From Thermoanaerobacter pseudethanolicus ATCC 33223 (GTDB lineage Bacteria > Bacillota > Thermoanaerobacteria > Thermoanaerobacterales > Thermoanaerobacteraceae), in contig NC_010321.1 of the NCBI RefSeq assembly GCF_000019085.1, forward strand, positions 1,308,501 to 1,372,500: DNA of 64,000 bases, read 5' to 3'. The translations under genes were made by a program, and so were the position numbers. The notes under the pieces were generated by a model. That model worked only from the letters and a program-made list of their open reading frames with translations, was not told where the DNA came from and made no database searches. Of this stretch, positions 49,057-57,849 are shown one piece after another. Each line of letters starts with the position of its first letter. Position 1 is the stretch's first letter.

Positions 49057-50254
49057 ACAACAATTTAGCTATTTCATCTAATATCACATGAGAAGCTTCT
49101 ATCTTTGTCATCAAAGGATACTCCTTTACGTTTAAATCTCTATCTATGATTTTTATTATATTCGTGTCTACTTCAAAACCTGCTCCCTTTTGAGTTACAT
49201 CATTTGCAACTATTAAATCCATATTTTTCTCCTTTAACTTTCTTTGTGCATATTCTACTAAATTAGTAGTTTCAGCAGCAAAACCTATCGAAATCTTGTT
49301 TCCTTTTTTCTGTCCTACTTCATACATTATGTCTGGATTTTTAACTAATTCAATAGTTAATTTCTCTTCATCTTTTTTTATCTTTTCTTTTTTCATCTCT
49401 TTAGGTCTGTAGTCAGAAACAGCTGCAGCCCCTATGACAATGTCTACTTCATTAAGGTGCATCATGACAGCATTGTACATATCTACCGCTGTTTCTACAG
49501 GAATAAAAGTCACATCTTTAGGTACCTCTATATAAGTAGGCCCAGAAATTAAAATCACTTGTGCCCCTCTTTCCACTAAAGCTTTTGCAATCTCATAGCC
49601 CATTTTACCCGAAGAGCGATTTGTAATGTATCTTACAGGATCAAGAGGCTCTCGAGTAGGCCCTGCTGTTACTAACACCTTTTTCCCTTCAAAATCTCTT
49701 TTTTTCTCATTGTCCAATAACTCTAAAATAGCTTTTTCAATCTCCTCTACATCAGCCAATCTTCCTGCGCCATAAGTTCCACAAGCAAGCCTTCCGGCAG
49801 CTGGCTCCACAAATAAAAAACCATATTCTTTTAAAATTTTAATATTCTTTTGAGTCACAGGATTGGTATACATGTTTGTATTCATGGCGGGAGCAATTAG
49901 TACAGGACTCTTTGTAGCAAGAATAGTAGTAGTTAACATATCGTCTGCAATCCCATGAGCAATTTTAGCAATAATATTTGCGGTTGCAGGAACTATTGCA
50001 AATACATCAGCTTTTTTTGCTAAAGAAATATGCTCAATTTCCCAATATTTCCTATCCTCAAACATATCAACAACTACTTTATTGTTAGTTAAAGCCTCAA
50101 AAGTGAGAGGATTTATAAAATTTGTAGCTTCCTTTGTCATTATGACATCCACATTTATGTCTTTTTTTACGAGTCGAGATGTAAGGTCTGCAGCTTTATA
50201 AGCTGCTATACCTCCTGTAACCCCTAATACTACATTTTTTTTGCTTGTATTCAT
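49055..50254 (-). CDS. coaBC: Phosphopantothenoylcysteine decarboxylase/synthetase CoaBC
   Basis: This fused enzyme joins cysteine to 4'-phosphopantothenate and decarboxylates it, in CoA synthesis. The N-terminal FMN decarboxylase (about 1-190) shows GGIAAYKAADL, PATANIIAKIAHGIADD, APAMNTNMY and GRLACGTYGAGR; the C-terminal synthetase (about 195-399) shows TAGPTREPLDPVRYITNRSSGKMG. The 399-residue length is normal. gmk-rpoZ-coaBC-priA is a standard Firmicute order; coaD is also in the window. Confidence 0.97.
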   Translation of the reverse strand: MNTSKKNVVLGVTGGIAAYKAADLTSRLVKKDINVDVIMTKEATNFINPLTFEALTNNKVVVDMFEDRKYWEIEHISLAKKADVFAIVPATANIIAKIAHGIADDMLTTTILATKSPVLIAPAMNTNMYTNPVTQKNIKILKEYGFLFVEPAAGRLACGTYGAGRLADVEEIEKAILELLDNEKKRDFEGKKVLVTAGPTREPLDPVRYITNRSSGKMGYEIAKALVERGAQVILISGPTYIEVPKDVTFIPVETAVDMYNAVMMHLNEVDIVIGAAAVSDYRPKEMKKEKIKKDEEKLTIELVKNPDIMYEVGQKKGNKISIGFAAETTNLVEYAQRKLKEKNMDLIVANDVTQKGAGFEVDTNIIKIIDRDLNVKEYPLMTKIEASHVILDEIAKLL

Positions 50255-50265
50255 TTCAACACCCT

Positions 50266-50478
50266 CTATTTTATTCCATATTTTTTCGGTCTTTGATAAG
50301 TAATAAGTCCATTGTTTACTTCTTCTGTAGCAATTGTTACAGGTTTATCAGAATCTATGTCTACTAATTTAGTGTCACCAGCAATAAGCTGTCTTGCTCT
50401 TTTTGCAACTAAAGAACACAAAGTATATTTGCTATCTACTTTTTCCATTAAATCTACAATTGATGGATATAAAATCAT
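50266..50478 (-). CDS. rpoZ: RNA polymerase omega subunit
   Basis: Omega aids RNA polymerase assembly. The 70-residue protein begins with MILYPSIVDLMEKVDSKYTL and shows LVAKRARQLIAG and ATEEVNNGLITY, the conserved core. It overlaps gmk by 4 bases and precedes coaBC by 12 bases. In Firmicutes omega has no ppGpp role known. Confidence 0.94.
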   Translation of the reverse strand: MILYPSIVDLMEKVDSKYTLCSLVAKRARQLIAGDTKLVDIDSDKPVTIATEEVNNGLITYQRPKKYGIK

Positions 50479-51098
50479 ACCAACCCCTCCTTGATTTCTA
50501 AGTACAAATCCTTATTTCTATCAACTCTGCATTTCTCTGCAATAATTATAGCTTTAATTTTTTCAACCGCTTCTTCTACACTATCATTTATAACTACATA
50601 ATTGTACCTGGAAACATAGTTTAATTCCTCATAAGCACTTTTAAATCTTTTTATTATCTCCTCTTCTGTCTCTGTCCCCCGTTTTTTAATCCTATTTTTT
50701 AATTCTTCCATTGAAGGAGGCAATATGAAAATAAACACTCCTTCTGGAAACTTCTCTTTTATTTTTAAAGCTCCTTGAATATCTATCTCTAAAACTACAT
50801 CATTTCCTTCTTCTAAATTTTTTAACACGAAATCCTTCGGTGTTCCATAGTAGTGGTCGTATACCTTTGCCCATTCTAAAAAAGAATCATTTTCTATCAT
50901 TTTCTCAAATTCCTCTTCCGATTTAAAAAAATAGTTTTTCCCTTCTATTTCCCCGCTTCTTGGCTGACGGGTGGTGGCAGATATACTCAATTTTAAATTT
51001 TTCTCTTTTTTCATCAAGGCTTTGCATATGGTTCCTTTTCCTGCCCCTGAAGGCCCAGAAAGCACAATAAGTAACCCTTTTTTCTTTTTCGACAACAC
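50475..51098 (-). CDS. gmk: Guanylate kinase
   Basis: Gmk phosphorylates GMP to GDP. The 207-residue protein has the P-loop GPSGAGKGT (about 15-23), SATTRQPRSGEIEGKNYFF for GMP binding, and LEIDIQGALKIKE. It follows remA by 10 bases and overlaps rpoZ by 4. Length is typical. Confidence 0.97.
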   Translation of the reverse strand: MLSKKKKGLLIVLSGPSGAGKGTICKALMKKEKNLKLSISATTRQPRSGEIEGKNYFFKSEEEFEKMIENDSFLEWAKVYDHYYGTPKDFVLKNLEEGNDVVLEIDIQGALKIKEKFPEGVFIFILPPSMEELKNRIKKRGTETEEEIIKRFKSAYEELNYVSRYNYVVINDSVEEAVEKIKAIIIAEKCRVDRNKDLYLEIKEGLV

Positions 51099-51107
51099 AA
51101 ATTCCCC

Positions 51108-51401
51108 CTACTCTTCCTCTTCTTCTTCGTCTTCTTCTAAAGTGTCCTCTAATATCTCTTTATTTGAATTGAGACGATTAGCTACGGTCTCTGGTTGAAC
51201 AGCAGAAAGTATTATGTGGTCACTATCAGTTATTATAACTGCTCTTGTTCTTCTACCATATGTAGCATCAATAAGCATACCTCTATTTTTTGCCTCTTGA
51301 ATTATTCTTTTTATAGGTGCTGATTCTGGACTGACTATTGCCACCAATCTATTCGCCGAAATTATATTGCCAAAACCAATATTTATTAATTTAATCGACA
51401 T
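51108..51401 (-). CDS. remA: RemA/DUF370 family DNA-binding regulator
   Basis: RemA activates biofilm matrix operons in B. subtilis and is conserved next to gmk in spore formers. The protein shows [27 protein letters not shown] and [29 protein letters not shown], covering the full 80-odd-residue domain. The tail after about 83 is unusually acidic, with eight glutamates near the end and a repetitive GAAGAA-type coding stretch. DNA-binding is from the family; targets here are unknown. Confidence 0.93.
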
Positions 51402-51413
51402 ACTTTTTCCTCC

Positions 51414-52289
51414 CTACTCAATATTTTGAACTTGTTCTCTAATTTTTTCAATCTCATTTTTCAAGTCAATGACTTTGTTAGAAATTCTATAGTCTATTGA
51501 CTTTGAAGCAATCGTATTCGCTTCACGATTCATCTCCTGAACTATAAAATCTAATTTTTTGCCTATAGAACCTTCTTCTTTTAAAGAATCTTTAAATTGA
51601 ATAATATGGCTTTTAAGCCTTGTTATTTCTTCAGCAATACATGACTTGTCAGCAATAATTGCTATTTCCATTGCCATCCTATTAGGGTCTATATCTACCC
51701 CCAATTCTCTTATACGCTGTTCCAATCTTTTTCTATAATCTTCTACCATTACAAAACTCAAATCTTCAATCTCTTTTACTATATCTGAAATTTTGCCCAT
51801 TCTATTAACTATATCATCGTATAATTTTATACCTTCTTTGTTTCTCATGTCAATGAGGTTATTAATAGCTTCTCCCAATGGCAGTTTTAATAACTCCCAT
51901 ATTTCTTCTAAATCCAAATCCTCATTCTTTACCCTGATAACTTCCGGCAGATACACTAAATCACTTACCTTTATAAATCCTTCTAATTCAAATTTAGACT
52001 TTACATCAGTAAAAACTCTAAGATATTCTGACAAAAGATTCTCATCAATTTCTATAACATTAATACTTCTTTCATACACTTCAAAACCAATATTTAATTC
52101 TATTCTCCCTCTCGCAATCTGCTTTGAAACAAATTCTCTCACTTTTTCTTCAAGTCCACTTAAAAGTTTATTCATCCTGCAATTTATGTCTAAAAATCTG
52201 TGGTTTAAAGATTTAATTTCCACAGTTATATAATAGCCTTTTTCCTTAATCTCACCTCTTCCATAACCGGTCATGCTTTTTATCATCAT
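51414..52289 (-). CDS. yicC: YicC/YloC family endoribonuclease
   Basis: YicC proteins (YloC in Bacillus) are hexameric endoribonucleases acting on small RNAs and mRNA. The 291-residue protein begins IKSMTGYGRGE, has the ESLNHR-type segment IKSLNHRFLDI, and ends with KLDFIVQEMNREANTIASKS and the conserved IDLKNEIEKIREQVQNIE. It starts the yicC-remA-gmk-rpoZ-coaBC run. A TATAAT box is seen in the 42 bases upstream with only a weak -35. Confidence 0.92.
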   Translation of the reverse strand: MMIKSMTGYGRGEIKEKGYYITVEIKSLNHRFLDINCRMNKLLSGLEEKVREFVSKQIARGRIELNIGFEVYERSINVIEIDENLLSEYLRVFTDVKSKFELEGFIKVSDLVYLPEVIRVKNEDLDLEEIWELLKLPLGEAINNLIDMRNKEGIKLYDDIVNRMGKISDIVKEIEDLSFVMVEDYRKRLEQRIRELGVDIDPNRMAMEIAIIADKSCIAEEITRLKSHIIQFKDSLKEEGSIGKKLDFIVQEMNREANTIASKSIDYRISNKVIDLKNEIEKIREQVQNIE

Positions 52290-52331
52290 ATCACCTTTTT
52301 CTTATTATAGTCAAATTCTCTCTGTATTAAA

Positions 52332-53156
52332 CTAAAGCTCTATCTCGCCTCTAAAGACTTCTTCCACACTTCCAGATAAATAAATACTATTGTCATCCAG
52401 CCATTCTACTAAAAGTTTACCACCTTTAAAATGGACATTGACATTTCGCTCCGTCTTACCTAAAACTGCTGAAGCTACTGCAGAGGCACAGGCACCACTT
52501 CCACAGGCAAGAGTAAGCCCCACACCTCTTTCCCAAGTCCTTACAGAAATATTTTCTTTATCTTCTACTTTTACAAAATCCACATTTGTACCTTGAGGAA
52601 AAATGGAAGATTTTTCAATTTTAGGACCTAATTCTTTAATCATATTTTCATCTAAGGATTTTACAAAAACAATAGTATGAGGCACTCCTACTCTTATAGA
52701 AGTTAATTTATAAACTTTCCCATCTATTTTTACCGGCTCATTTATAAATTTTTGCTTATCAGTTTTTACAGGTATTTTATTAGCCTCAAAAATAGGACTA
52801 CCCATGTAAACTTTTACACTTTCTACTTTCCCATTTTCTACAAAAACTTCTGGCATAATCACTCCCGCTAAGGTTTCCACTGCCATTTTCTCTTTTTTTA
52901 CTATCCCTCTTTCATAAACATATTTTGCAAAACACCTAGAACCATTACCGCACATTTCTGCTTCGCTACCATCTGCATTAAAAATCCTCATCCTAATATC
53001 CGCAATTCCTGAAGGCTCAACGACTAAAAGACCATCCGCCCCTATACCAAAATGCCTATCACAAAGTTTAATAGCTAATTCACTATAATCTACATTTTCT
53101 CGAGCCTCAATTACTATAAAGTCATTTCCCAATCCATGCATTTTAGTAAATTTCAC
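52332..53156 (-). CDS. dapF: Diaminopimelate epimerase
   Basis: DapF converts LL- to meso-diaminopimelate for lysine and peptidoglycan. The 274-residue protein has both catalytic cysteines: C69 in MCGNGSRC and the second in LACGSGACAS. It starts at GTG 53156. An extended -10 box (TGTTATAAT) lies at 53189-53194 with no convincing -35. It is the only lysine gene in the window. Confidence 0.96.
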   Translation of the reverse strand: MKFTKMHGLGNDFIVIEARENVDYSELAIKLCDRHFGIGADGLLVVEPSGIADIRMRIFNADGSEAEMCGNGSRCFAKYVYERGIVKKEKMAVETLAGVIMPEVFVENGKVESVKVYMGSPIFEANKIPVKTDKQKFINEPVKIDGKVYKLTSIRVGVPHTIVFVKSLDENMIKELGPKIEKSSIFPQGTNVDFVKVEDKENISVRTWERGVGLTLACGSGACASAVASAVLGKTERNVNVHFKGGKLLVEWLDDNSIYLSGSVEEVFRGEIEL

Positions 53157-53188
53157 CTATATCACTCCATTTTCTAATCTTCAAGGAT

Positions 53189-53197
53189 ATTATAACA
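53189..53197 (-). promoter_or_regulatory. Extended -10 promoter of dapF
   Basis: TGTTATAAT on the minus strand, 33 bases before the dapF GTG. The perfect hexamer with TG makes a promoter plausible, but no -35 box is clear. Confidence 0.5.
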
Positions 53198-53247
53198 CAA
53201 AAAAGGCTAATTTGGTTAGATATTTTAAGAAAATGTGAGGAAAACAA

Positions 53248-54378
53248 TCATAAAACGATCATAAGGCCAATAGCAGCCAAAACTCCCATAATTCCGCCAA
53301 AATAAAAAGGTGCAGTTACTCCCAATGTATCCCAAAGTATTCCCGCTATAAAAGAAGCCGGTAAAAGGCCAATGCCTGTAAAAGTAGCATGAAGCCCTAT
53401 AACTGTACCTTTTAAATGAGGTGGAGAAATCTCCGCAACTAAAGCTTTTTCAACACCCTCAGTCAAAGCGATGTACAAACCATAAACAGAAAATAATATC
53501 CACATAGCACTTTTAAAGCCAAAAACAGCAAATCCCAAATACACTATTCCGTAAAGGAAATAGCCGATGATGAGAAGTTTCTTTCTTCCTATTTTATCCG
53601 ACAATCTTCCCATAGGATACGAAAAAATCATATAAACTATGTTGTACACCAAATACAAAAGTATAACATCCGAATCGCTAAATCCCACATTTTTCGCCCT
53701 TAAAAGCAAAAATTGATTAGAGGAATTACCCAAGGCAAAAATTAAAATAACTATTAAAAACATTTGAAGGCGTCTATCAAGACTTCTCCAAGAAAATGAA
53801 AGCTTTTTTGAAAGTTGATTTGTTACTTTGCTTTCCTTAGCAAAAAACAGCACAAAAACTCCTAAAAAAGCTGGTATTAAAGAATACATAAAAACCGCCT
53901 TATAATTCCCTTTGTAAGAAGTCAAAAAATAATAGGCTAAAGCAATTCCAATCGTTGCCCCTAAGGTATCCAATGCTCTATGAAGTCCATATGCTCTTCC
54001 GATCTTATCTTTATCTACAGCTTCAGCAATTAAAGCATCTCTCGGGGCTGTTCGTATTCCTTTTCCAAATCTGTCACTAGTTCTACCTAAAAACACCCAT
54101 CCCCATGAAGTAGCAAAATACAAAAACATTTTTCCTATAGTGGAAAAAGAATATCCAGCTATAGCTAAAGGTTTTCTTTTACCTACTTTATCAGATATGT
54201 ACCCTGAAAAAACTTTAAGTATGCTAGCTAAACTTTCTGCAAAACCTTCAATGATACCCACTATTGCCGGGCTTGCCCCCAGTTGAGAGGTGAGAAAAAG
54301 TGGAATCAAAGGATATACCATTTCAGTAGATATATCTGTAAGAAGACTTGTCAACCCCAAAATAATTACATTTAACAA
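53248..54378 (-). CDS. MFS transporter
   Basis: The 376-residue protein has about eleven to twelve hydrophobic segments and MFS loop motifs: GYISDKVGKRKPLAI between TM2 and TM3, GKGIRTAPRDALIAEAV and GRLSDKIGRKKLLI in the second half. It lies 15 bases after a ChrB-like gene in a two-gene operon. The family includes drug and organic solute exporters; the substrate cannot be read. The ChrB link hints at metal or oxyanion stress, which is inference only. Confidence 0.88.
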   Translation of the reverse strand: MLNVIILGLTSLLTDISTEMVYPLIPLFLTSQLGASPAIVGIIEGFAESLASILKVFSGYISDKVGKRKPLAIAGYSFSTIGKMFLYFATSWGWVFLGRTSDRFGKGIRTAPRDALIAEAVDKDKIGRAYGLHRALDTLGATIGIALAYYFLTSYKGNYKAVFMYSLIPAFLGVFVLFFAKESKVTNQLSKKLSFSWRSLDRRLQMFLIVILIFALGNSSNQFLLLRAKNVGFSDSDVILLYLVYNIVYMIFSYPMGRLSDKIGRKKLLIIGYFLYGIVYLGFAVFGFKSAMWILFSVYGLYIALTEGVEKALVAEISPPHLKGTVIGLHATFTGIGLLPASFIAGILWDTLGVTAPFYFGGIMGVLAAIGLMIVL

Positions 54379-54393
54379 TTAAAATGCCTCCCT

Positions 54394-54921
54394 TCACTCT
54401 TTATTATTTTCATAAACCAATGAAGCAAAATATTCAAAGTCTCGACTGGCTTTTTCTAATAAATCCTTAACCTCTTTTTTCATTTCACACTCAAACACAT
54501 CTCTTTGGGCTACTTTTTCAAACCACTTATATAACTTATTCAACTCATCTTCATTTTCCTCTAATTCTGCAAAAGTAAAATTTTTTCTTGCTATCTCTTT
54601 TTCAATCTCTTTAAAAAACTCTTCACATTGTTCCTTTATTTCACTATATTCTTCCCTCCTTTGATGATTAAATTGTTCTATCACATCCTTCTCTATTTCT
54701 TCATCAAGGGCCACTACTTCAAAGGCTTTAAAATCTCCTCCAAAGCCTTTAATTTCATCCTTTAGCTTCTCTATTTCTTTTAAAAACCTTTCCATGTAAG
54801 GCACAATACATACAGACTGTTGTAAATACAAAGCGCCAATTTTTTTTATTCTTCTCCATATAGTAACCCTAGCTGTTGACGAATCACTTGGGACCTTATA
54901 CACAAAAAGTAACCACTTCAA
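54394..54921 (-). CDS. ChrB N-terminal-domain-like protein
   Basis: The start is TTG 54921 (reading MKWLLFVYKVPSDSS), with GAGGAGGTGG upstream, giving 175 residues; the frame to 54960 is leader. The first 90 residues resemble the ChrB N-terminal domain: VPSDSSTARVTIWRRIKKIGALYLQQSVCIVP and a GFGG segment. The rest is a charged helical part. In proteobacteria ChrB is a chromate-sensing regulator, and this domain alone may act as a regulator of the adjacent MFS gene. Confidence in the domain is moderate. Confidence 0.72.
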   Translation of the reverse strand: MKWLLFVYKVPSDSSTARVTIWRRIKKIGALYLQQSVCIVPYMERFLKEIEKLKDEIKGFGGDFKAFEVVALDEEIEKDVIEQFNHQRREEYSEIKEQCEEFFKEIEKEIARKNFTFAELEENEDELNKLYKWFEKVAQRDVFECEMKKEVKDLLEKASRDFEYFASLVYENNKE

Positions 54922-55011
54922 CTTTCCACCTCCTCTATCTTTCTTTCTCTTGCTTTTCAATTTTCTACTTATGGCAATTAAACTTTAATTCCTATTTTTA
55001 CATCTTGTTTT

Positions 55012-55040
55012 ATTGTAACAAATGTTACAACTAAAATCAA
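55012..55040 (-). promoter_or_regulatory. Promoter with palindromic operator for the ChrB-like/MFS operon
   Basis: The minus strand reads TTGATT (55040-55035), 17 bases, TACAAT (55017-55012). An 18-base palindrome with 8-bp arms, TTGTAACA-AA-TGTTACAA (55013-55030), covers the spacer and most of the -10 box. A protein bound there would block RNA polymerase. It is also about 90 bases upstream of rqcH on the other strand. Confidence 0.7.
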
Positions 55041-55118
55041 TACAATCAATTTTTCACTATTAAACCCTTCGATTTCATGGTATACTTTTTATATACAATA
55101 AAATCTGGAGGTTATACT

Positions 55119-56831
55119 ATGGCTTTGGACGGCATAACTTTACATGCAATAATAAAAGAACTAAAAGAAGAAATTATTGGTGGAAGAATTGATAAAATAT
55201 ATCAACCTGAAAAAGAAGAATTAATCTTTATAATACGAAATAAAGGTAAAAACTATAAACTGCTATTGTCTGCTAATGCAAATTATCCAAGAATATATCT
55301 TGCAGAAGAAAATAAAGAAAATCCTGCTGAGCCTCCAATGTTTTGCATGCTATTGAGAAAATTTCTTCAAAGCGGCAGGATAATAGATATAAAACAAGTA
55401 GAATTTGACAGAATAGTAAAAATCGACATAGAAACAAAAGACGAATTAGAAAATCAAACAATTAAAACTCTAATTATTGAAATAATGGGAAGACACAGCA
55501 ATATCATATTAATTGACAAAGCTACTCAAACGATAATAGATAGCATAAAAAGAGTATATTCCGATATGAGTAAAGTAAGAGAAGTACTACCTGGGAGGCA
55601 ATATGTCTACCCACCACTGCAGGAAAAGTTAAATATAAATAATCTCTCGCTACCTTCTTTTAAAGAAGCTGTTAATAACTACAAGTCAAAAAAAATTGAA
55701 AAAACCTTAGTAGATATTTTACAAGGATTTAGCCCCACTTTGGCAAGAGAAGTTACTTTTAGATGTAATATATCTGACAGATTTGTAGAATCAATAGAAG
55801 ATGAGCAAATTGAAAATCTATATCAAAACATAAAAAAAATATATGAAGATGTTTTAAGCTTAAATTTAAAACCTTGCATTGCCTTTCAGGAAAATGAAGT
55901 AATTGACTTTTCTTGTATTGATTTATCTCAATATATTACAAAAACTTTTTTCCCTACAGTGAACAAAGCTGCTTGTAAATTTTTCAGTGAAAAAGCAAAT
56001 ATAGTAAATTTGCAAGTAAGGTCCTCGGATTTAAGAAAAATCATCAACAACAATTTAGAAAAACTTTATAACAAATTAGATAAACTTCAACAAGAATTAA
56101 ACGAAGCAAAAAATGCTGACACTTTTAGACTTTACGGCGAACTTATAACAGCAAATATGCATTTGTTAAAAAAAGGAATGGAAAGCTTCAAAACCATAAA
56201 CTATTACACTGGTGAAGAAATTGAAATACCCATTGACAAAAAATATTCCCCTTCAGAAAATGCACAAAGATACTTTAAAAAATACAGCAAGTTAAAAAAT
56301 GCCAATAAAATAATAGAAAAACAAATATCCGATACTCTTGAGGAAATAACTTATTTAGAAGGTCAACTAGTGAACTTGGAAAATTGTACATTACCATCAG
56401 AAATAGAGGAAATAAAAAATGAACTGTCTGAACAAGGGTATATACATAAGCAGCAAAAGAAAAAAATATCACGGCAAACTCTTTCTCAACCGTTACATGT
56501 AGTATCTTCAGACGGTTTCGACATATATATAGGGAAAAACAACACTCAAAACGATTATCTAACGTTAAAATTCGCAAATCCTAACGATATATGGCTTCAC
56601 ACAAAAGACATGCCAGGGTCTCACGTCATAATCAAGACAAATAACAAACCTGTGCCTGAAACAACTCTTATTGAAGCTGCAAAATTAGCCGCCAAATATA
56701 GCAAAGCGAAACATTCTTCAAATGTACCTGTTGATTATACCTTAAAAAAATACGTAAAAAAACCTTCTGGCGCAAAACCAGGTTTTGTAATATATACAAG
56801 CCAAAAGACCCTTTATGTAGACCCAGAGTAA
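55119..56831 (+). CDS. rqcH: RqcH/NFACT ribosome quality control protein
   Basis: RqcH binds stalled 50S-peptidyl-tRNA complexes and adds alanine tails; older annotation calls the family fibronectin-binding. ATG 55119 (MALDGITLHAIIKEL) follows GGAGGTTATACT, giving 570 residues. An NFACT-N domain (about 1-260, with GRIDKIYQPEKEEL and IMGRHSNIILID), coiled coils (about 310-350 and 385-430) and a C-terminal NFACT-R domain (about 450-555, with FDIYIGKNNTQNDYLT, DIWLHTKDMPGSHVII) are visible. Confidence 0.95.
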   Translation: MALDGITLHAIIKELKEEIIGGRIDKIYQPEKEELIFIIRNKGKNYKLLLSANANYPRIYLAEENKENPAEPPMFCMLLRKFLQSGRIIDIKQVEFDRIVKIDIETKDELENQTIKTLIIEIMGRHSNIILIDKATQTIIDSIKRVYSDMSKVREVLPGRQYVYPPLQEKLNINNLSLPSFKEAVNNYKSKKIEKTLVDILQGFSPTLAREVTFRCNISDRFVESIEDEQIENLYQNIKKIYEDVLSLNLKPCIAFQENEVIDFSCIDLSQYITKTFFPTVNKAACKFFSEKANIVNLQVRSSDLRKIINNNLEKLYNKLDKLQQELNEAKNADTFRLYGELITANMHLLKKGMESFKTINYYTGEEIEIPIDKKYSPSENAQRYFKKYSKLKNANKIIEKQISDTLEEITYLEGQLVNLENCTLPSEIEEIKNELSEQGYIHKQQKKKISRQTLSQPLHVVSSDGFDIYIGKNNTQNDYLTLKFANPNDIWLHTKDMPGSHVIIKTNNKPVPETTLIEAAKLAAKYSKAKHSSNVPVDYTLKKYVKKPSGAKPGFVIYTSQKTLYVDPE

Positions 56832-56862
56832 GATGCTTTTTAGGCATCTTACTTCTTATTTT
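56827..56862 (+). terminator. Terminator after rqcH
   Basis: GTAAGATGC (56828-56836) and GCATCTTAC (56844-56852) pair around a 7-base loop; the stem contains the rqcH stop codon and is followed by TTCTTATTTT. The convergent thpR ends in the same stretch. Confidence 0.75.
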
Positions 56863-57404
56863 AAAGGCACACTAAATATAGGAATATATTTTCTTCTATT
56901 TTCTTGTATAACACTCTCATACAAAAAAACTGTATCTACTAAAATTGCTCCTTTTTCTTGTTTTTCAAAAAGACTATTTACTTCTTCTATGTCAATGCTT
57001 AAACGTATGTCTCTGGCAATGGTAATGTGGGAAGTAAACTTTCTTTTATCTTTTTCAAAGCCAATTTTATATAATTCCTCATCTATATTGTCATGCAGTT
57101 TATTAAGAAAGGAATTTTCTTCTGTACCTACCCACAATACTCGCATATCGCCATTTCCCTTAAAAAATCCTACTTTGTCAAATTTTATATAAAAGGGACT
57201 AATATCTTTTACTGCTACTTCAAGAGAGTCTTTTATTTTCATTACACTTTCTGTTTCTATTTCCCCTAGAAATTTTAAAGTAATATGGAAATTATCTTTA
57301 TGAGTCCATCTTCCTTTTATCGTATAATTTTTTAACTCTTCCTGAAAACTTGATAATTTCCCTATTGATTTTTCATCTAAATCAATTCCAATAAACGTTC
57401 TCAT
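56856..57404 (-). CDS. thpR: RNA 2',3'-cyclic phosphodiesterase
   Basis: ThpR is a 2H phosphoesterase that opens 2',3'-cyclic phosphates at RNA ends. ATG 57404 (MRTFIGIDLDEKSIG) follows AAAGGAGGAGTGCT, giving 182 residues; the long frame up to 57506 is not needed. Both HxT motifs are visible: HITLKFLGE near residue 41 and HITIARDIR near 124. An extended -10 promoter box (TGCTATAAT) lies at 57471-57479, minus strand. Confidence 0.93.
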   Translation of the reverse strand: MRTFIGIDLDEKSIGKLSSFQEELKNYTIKGRWTHKDNFHITLKFLGEIETESVMKIKDSLEVAVKDISPFYIKFDKVGFFKGNGDMRVLWVGTEENSFLNKLHDNIDEELYKIGFEKDKRKFTSHITIARDIRLSIDIEEVNSLFEKQEKGAILVDTVFLYESVIQENRRKYIPIFSVPLK

Positions 57405-57421
57405 AGCACTCCTCCTTTTTT

Positions 57422-57457
57422 CTATTTCCATGGAAATAATTGTATTAAAACTTTCAT
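57422..57457 (-). CDS. Possible 11-codon leader ORF before thpR
   Basis: ATG 57457 to TAG 57422 encodes MKVLIQLFPWK and is preceded by GAGGAGG. It ends 18 bases before the thpR start and holds a 16-base perfect palindrome. Against it, the spacing of the ribosome site is tight, and the -10 box at 57471-57476 predicts a start so close that the site would barely be transcribed. Confidence 0.25.
   Translation of the reverse strand: MKVLIQLFPWK
57423..57438. repeat. 16-base perfect palindrome upstream of thpR
   Basis: TATTTCCATGGAAATA at 57423-57438 is self-complementary without a spacer. It lies between the thpR promoter box and the thpR ribosome site. It could be a regulator site or an mRNA hairpin. 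Confidence 0.6.
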
Positions 57458-57592
57458 TGTCCTCCTCAAAATTATAGCAAATAGAAGCAAAAAAAATCCA
57501 TCTCAAATAGACTATTGCTATATTTTTCTTGCCTCTGTTTCTGTTAGCTTTATGATTTTTTAAATAACTTACATCATGACTTTTTTAACCTA

Positions 57593-57621
57593 TTGACAAA
57601 TGTTTATGTTGATGTTATTAT
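57593..57621 (+). promoter_or_regulatory. Promoter of the S-box met operon
   Basis: TTGACA (57593-57598), 17 bases, TATTAT (57616-57621). Initiation near 57628 lies about 30 bases before the riboswitch P1 helix. Confidence 0.8.
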
Positions 57622-57657
57622 CTAATTAAATTGCTAAAGTGAATAATAAAATAAAAA

Positions 57658-57820
57658 CTCTTATCGAGAGCAGGTGGAGGGACTGGCCCGATGAAACCCG
57701 GCAACCGGTGGCCGAAAGTTTTAAACATGCGGCTGCACGGTGCTAATTCCTGCAGAACGTTGAGTTCTGGCAGATAAGAGGATTTAAAAACCTCTTCGTA
57801 CTGTCAGAAGAGGATTTTTT
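57658..57820 (+). promoter_or_regulatory. SAM-I (S-box) riboswitch with terminator
   Basis: P1 is CTCTTATC (57658-57665) with GATAAGAG (57773-57780). Between lie the S-box core segments: GAGGGACTGGCCCGATGAAA, CCGGCAACC, then GGTGCTAATTCCTGC. Downstream, CCTCTTC (57791-57797) and GAAGAGG (57807-57813) form a terminator with a T-run, while AAGAGG of the P1 3' strand (57777-57782) can pair with CCTCTT instead as the antiterminator. SAM binding therefore switches off metN-metI-metQ and the racemase gene. Confidence 0.97.
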
Positions 57821-57849
57821 ATTTTTATTTTGGGAAAGGAGGTTTTTCT

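Noticed and set aside
55013..55030. Rex or CRP/FNR site at the ChrB/MFS promoter
   Set aside because: Clostridial Rex sites as I recall them read TTGTTAA-N4-TTAACAA and the CRP type has TGTGA-N6-TCACA; the arms here differ, so no named regulator is assigned.
55077..55118. N-terminal extension of rqcH
   Set aside because: The family begins at MALDGITLH, and GGAGG lies just before ATG 55119; the upstream part is leader sequence.
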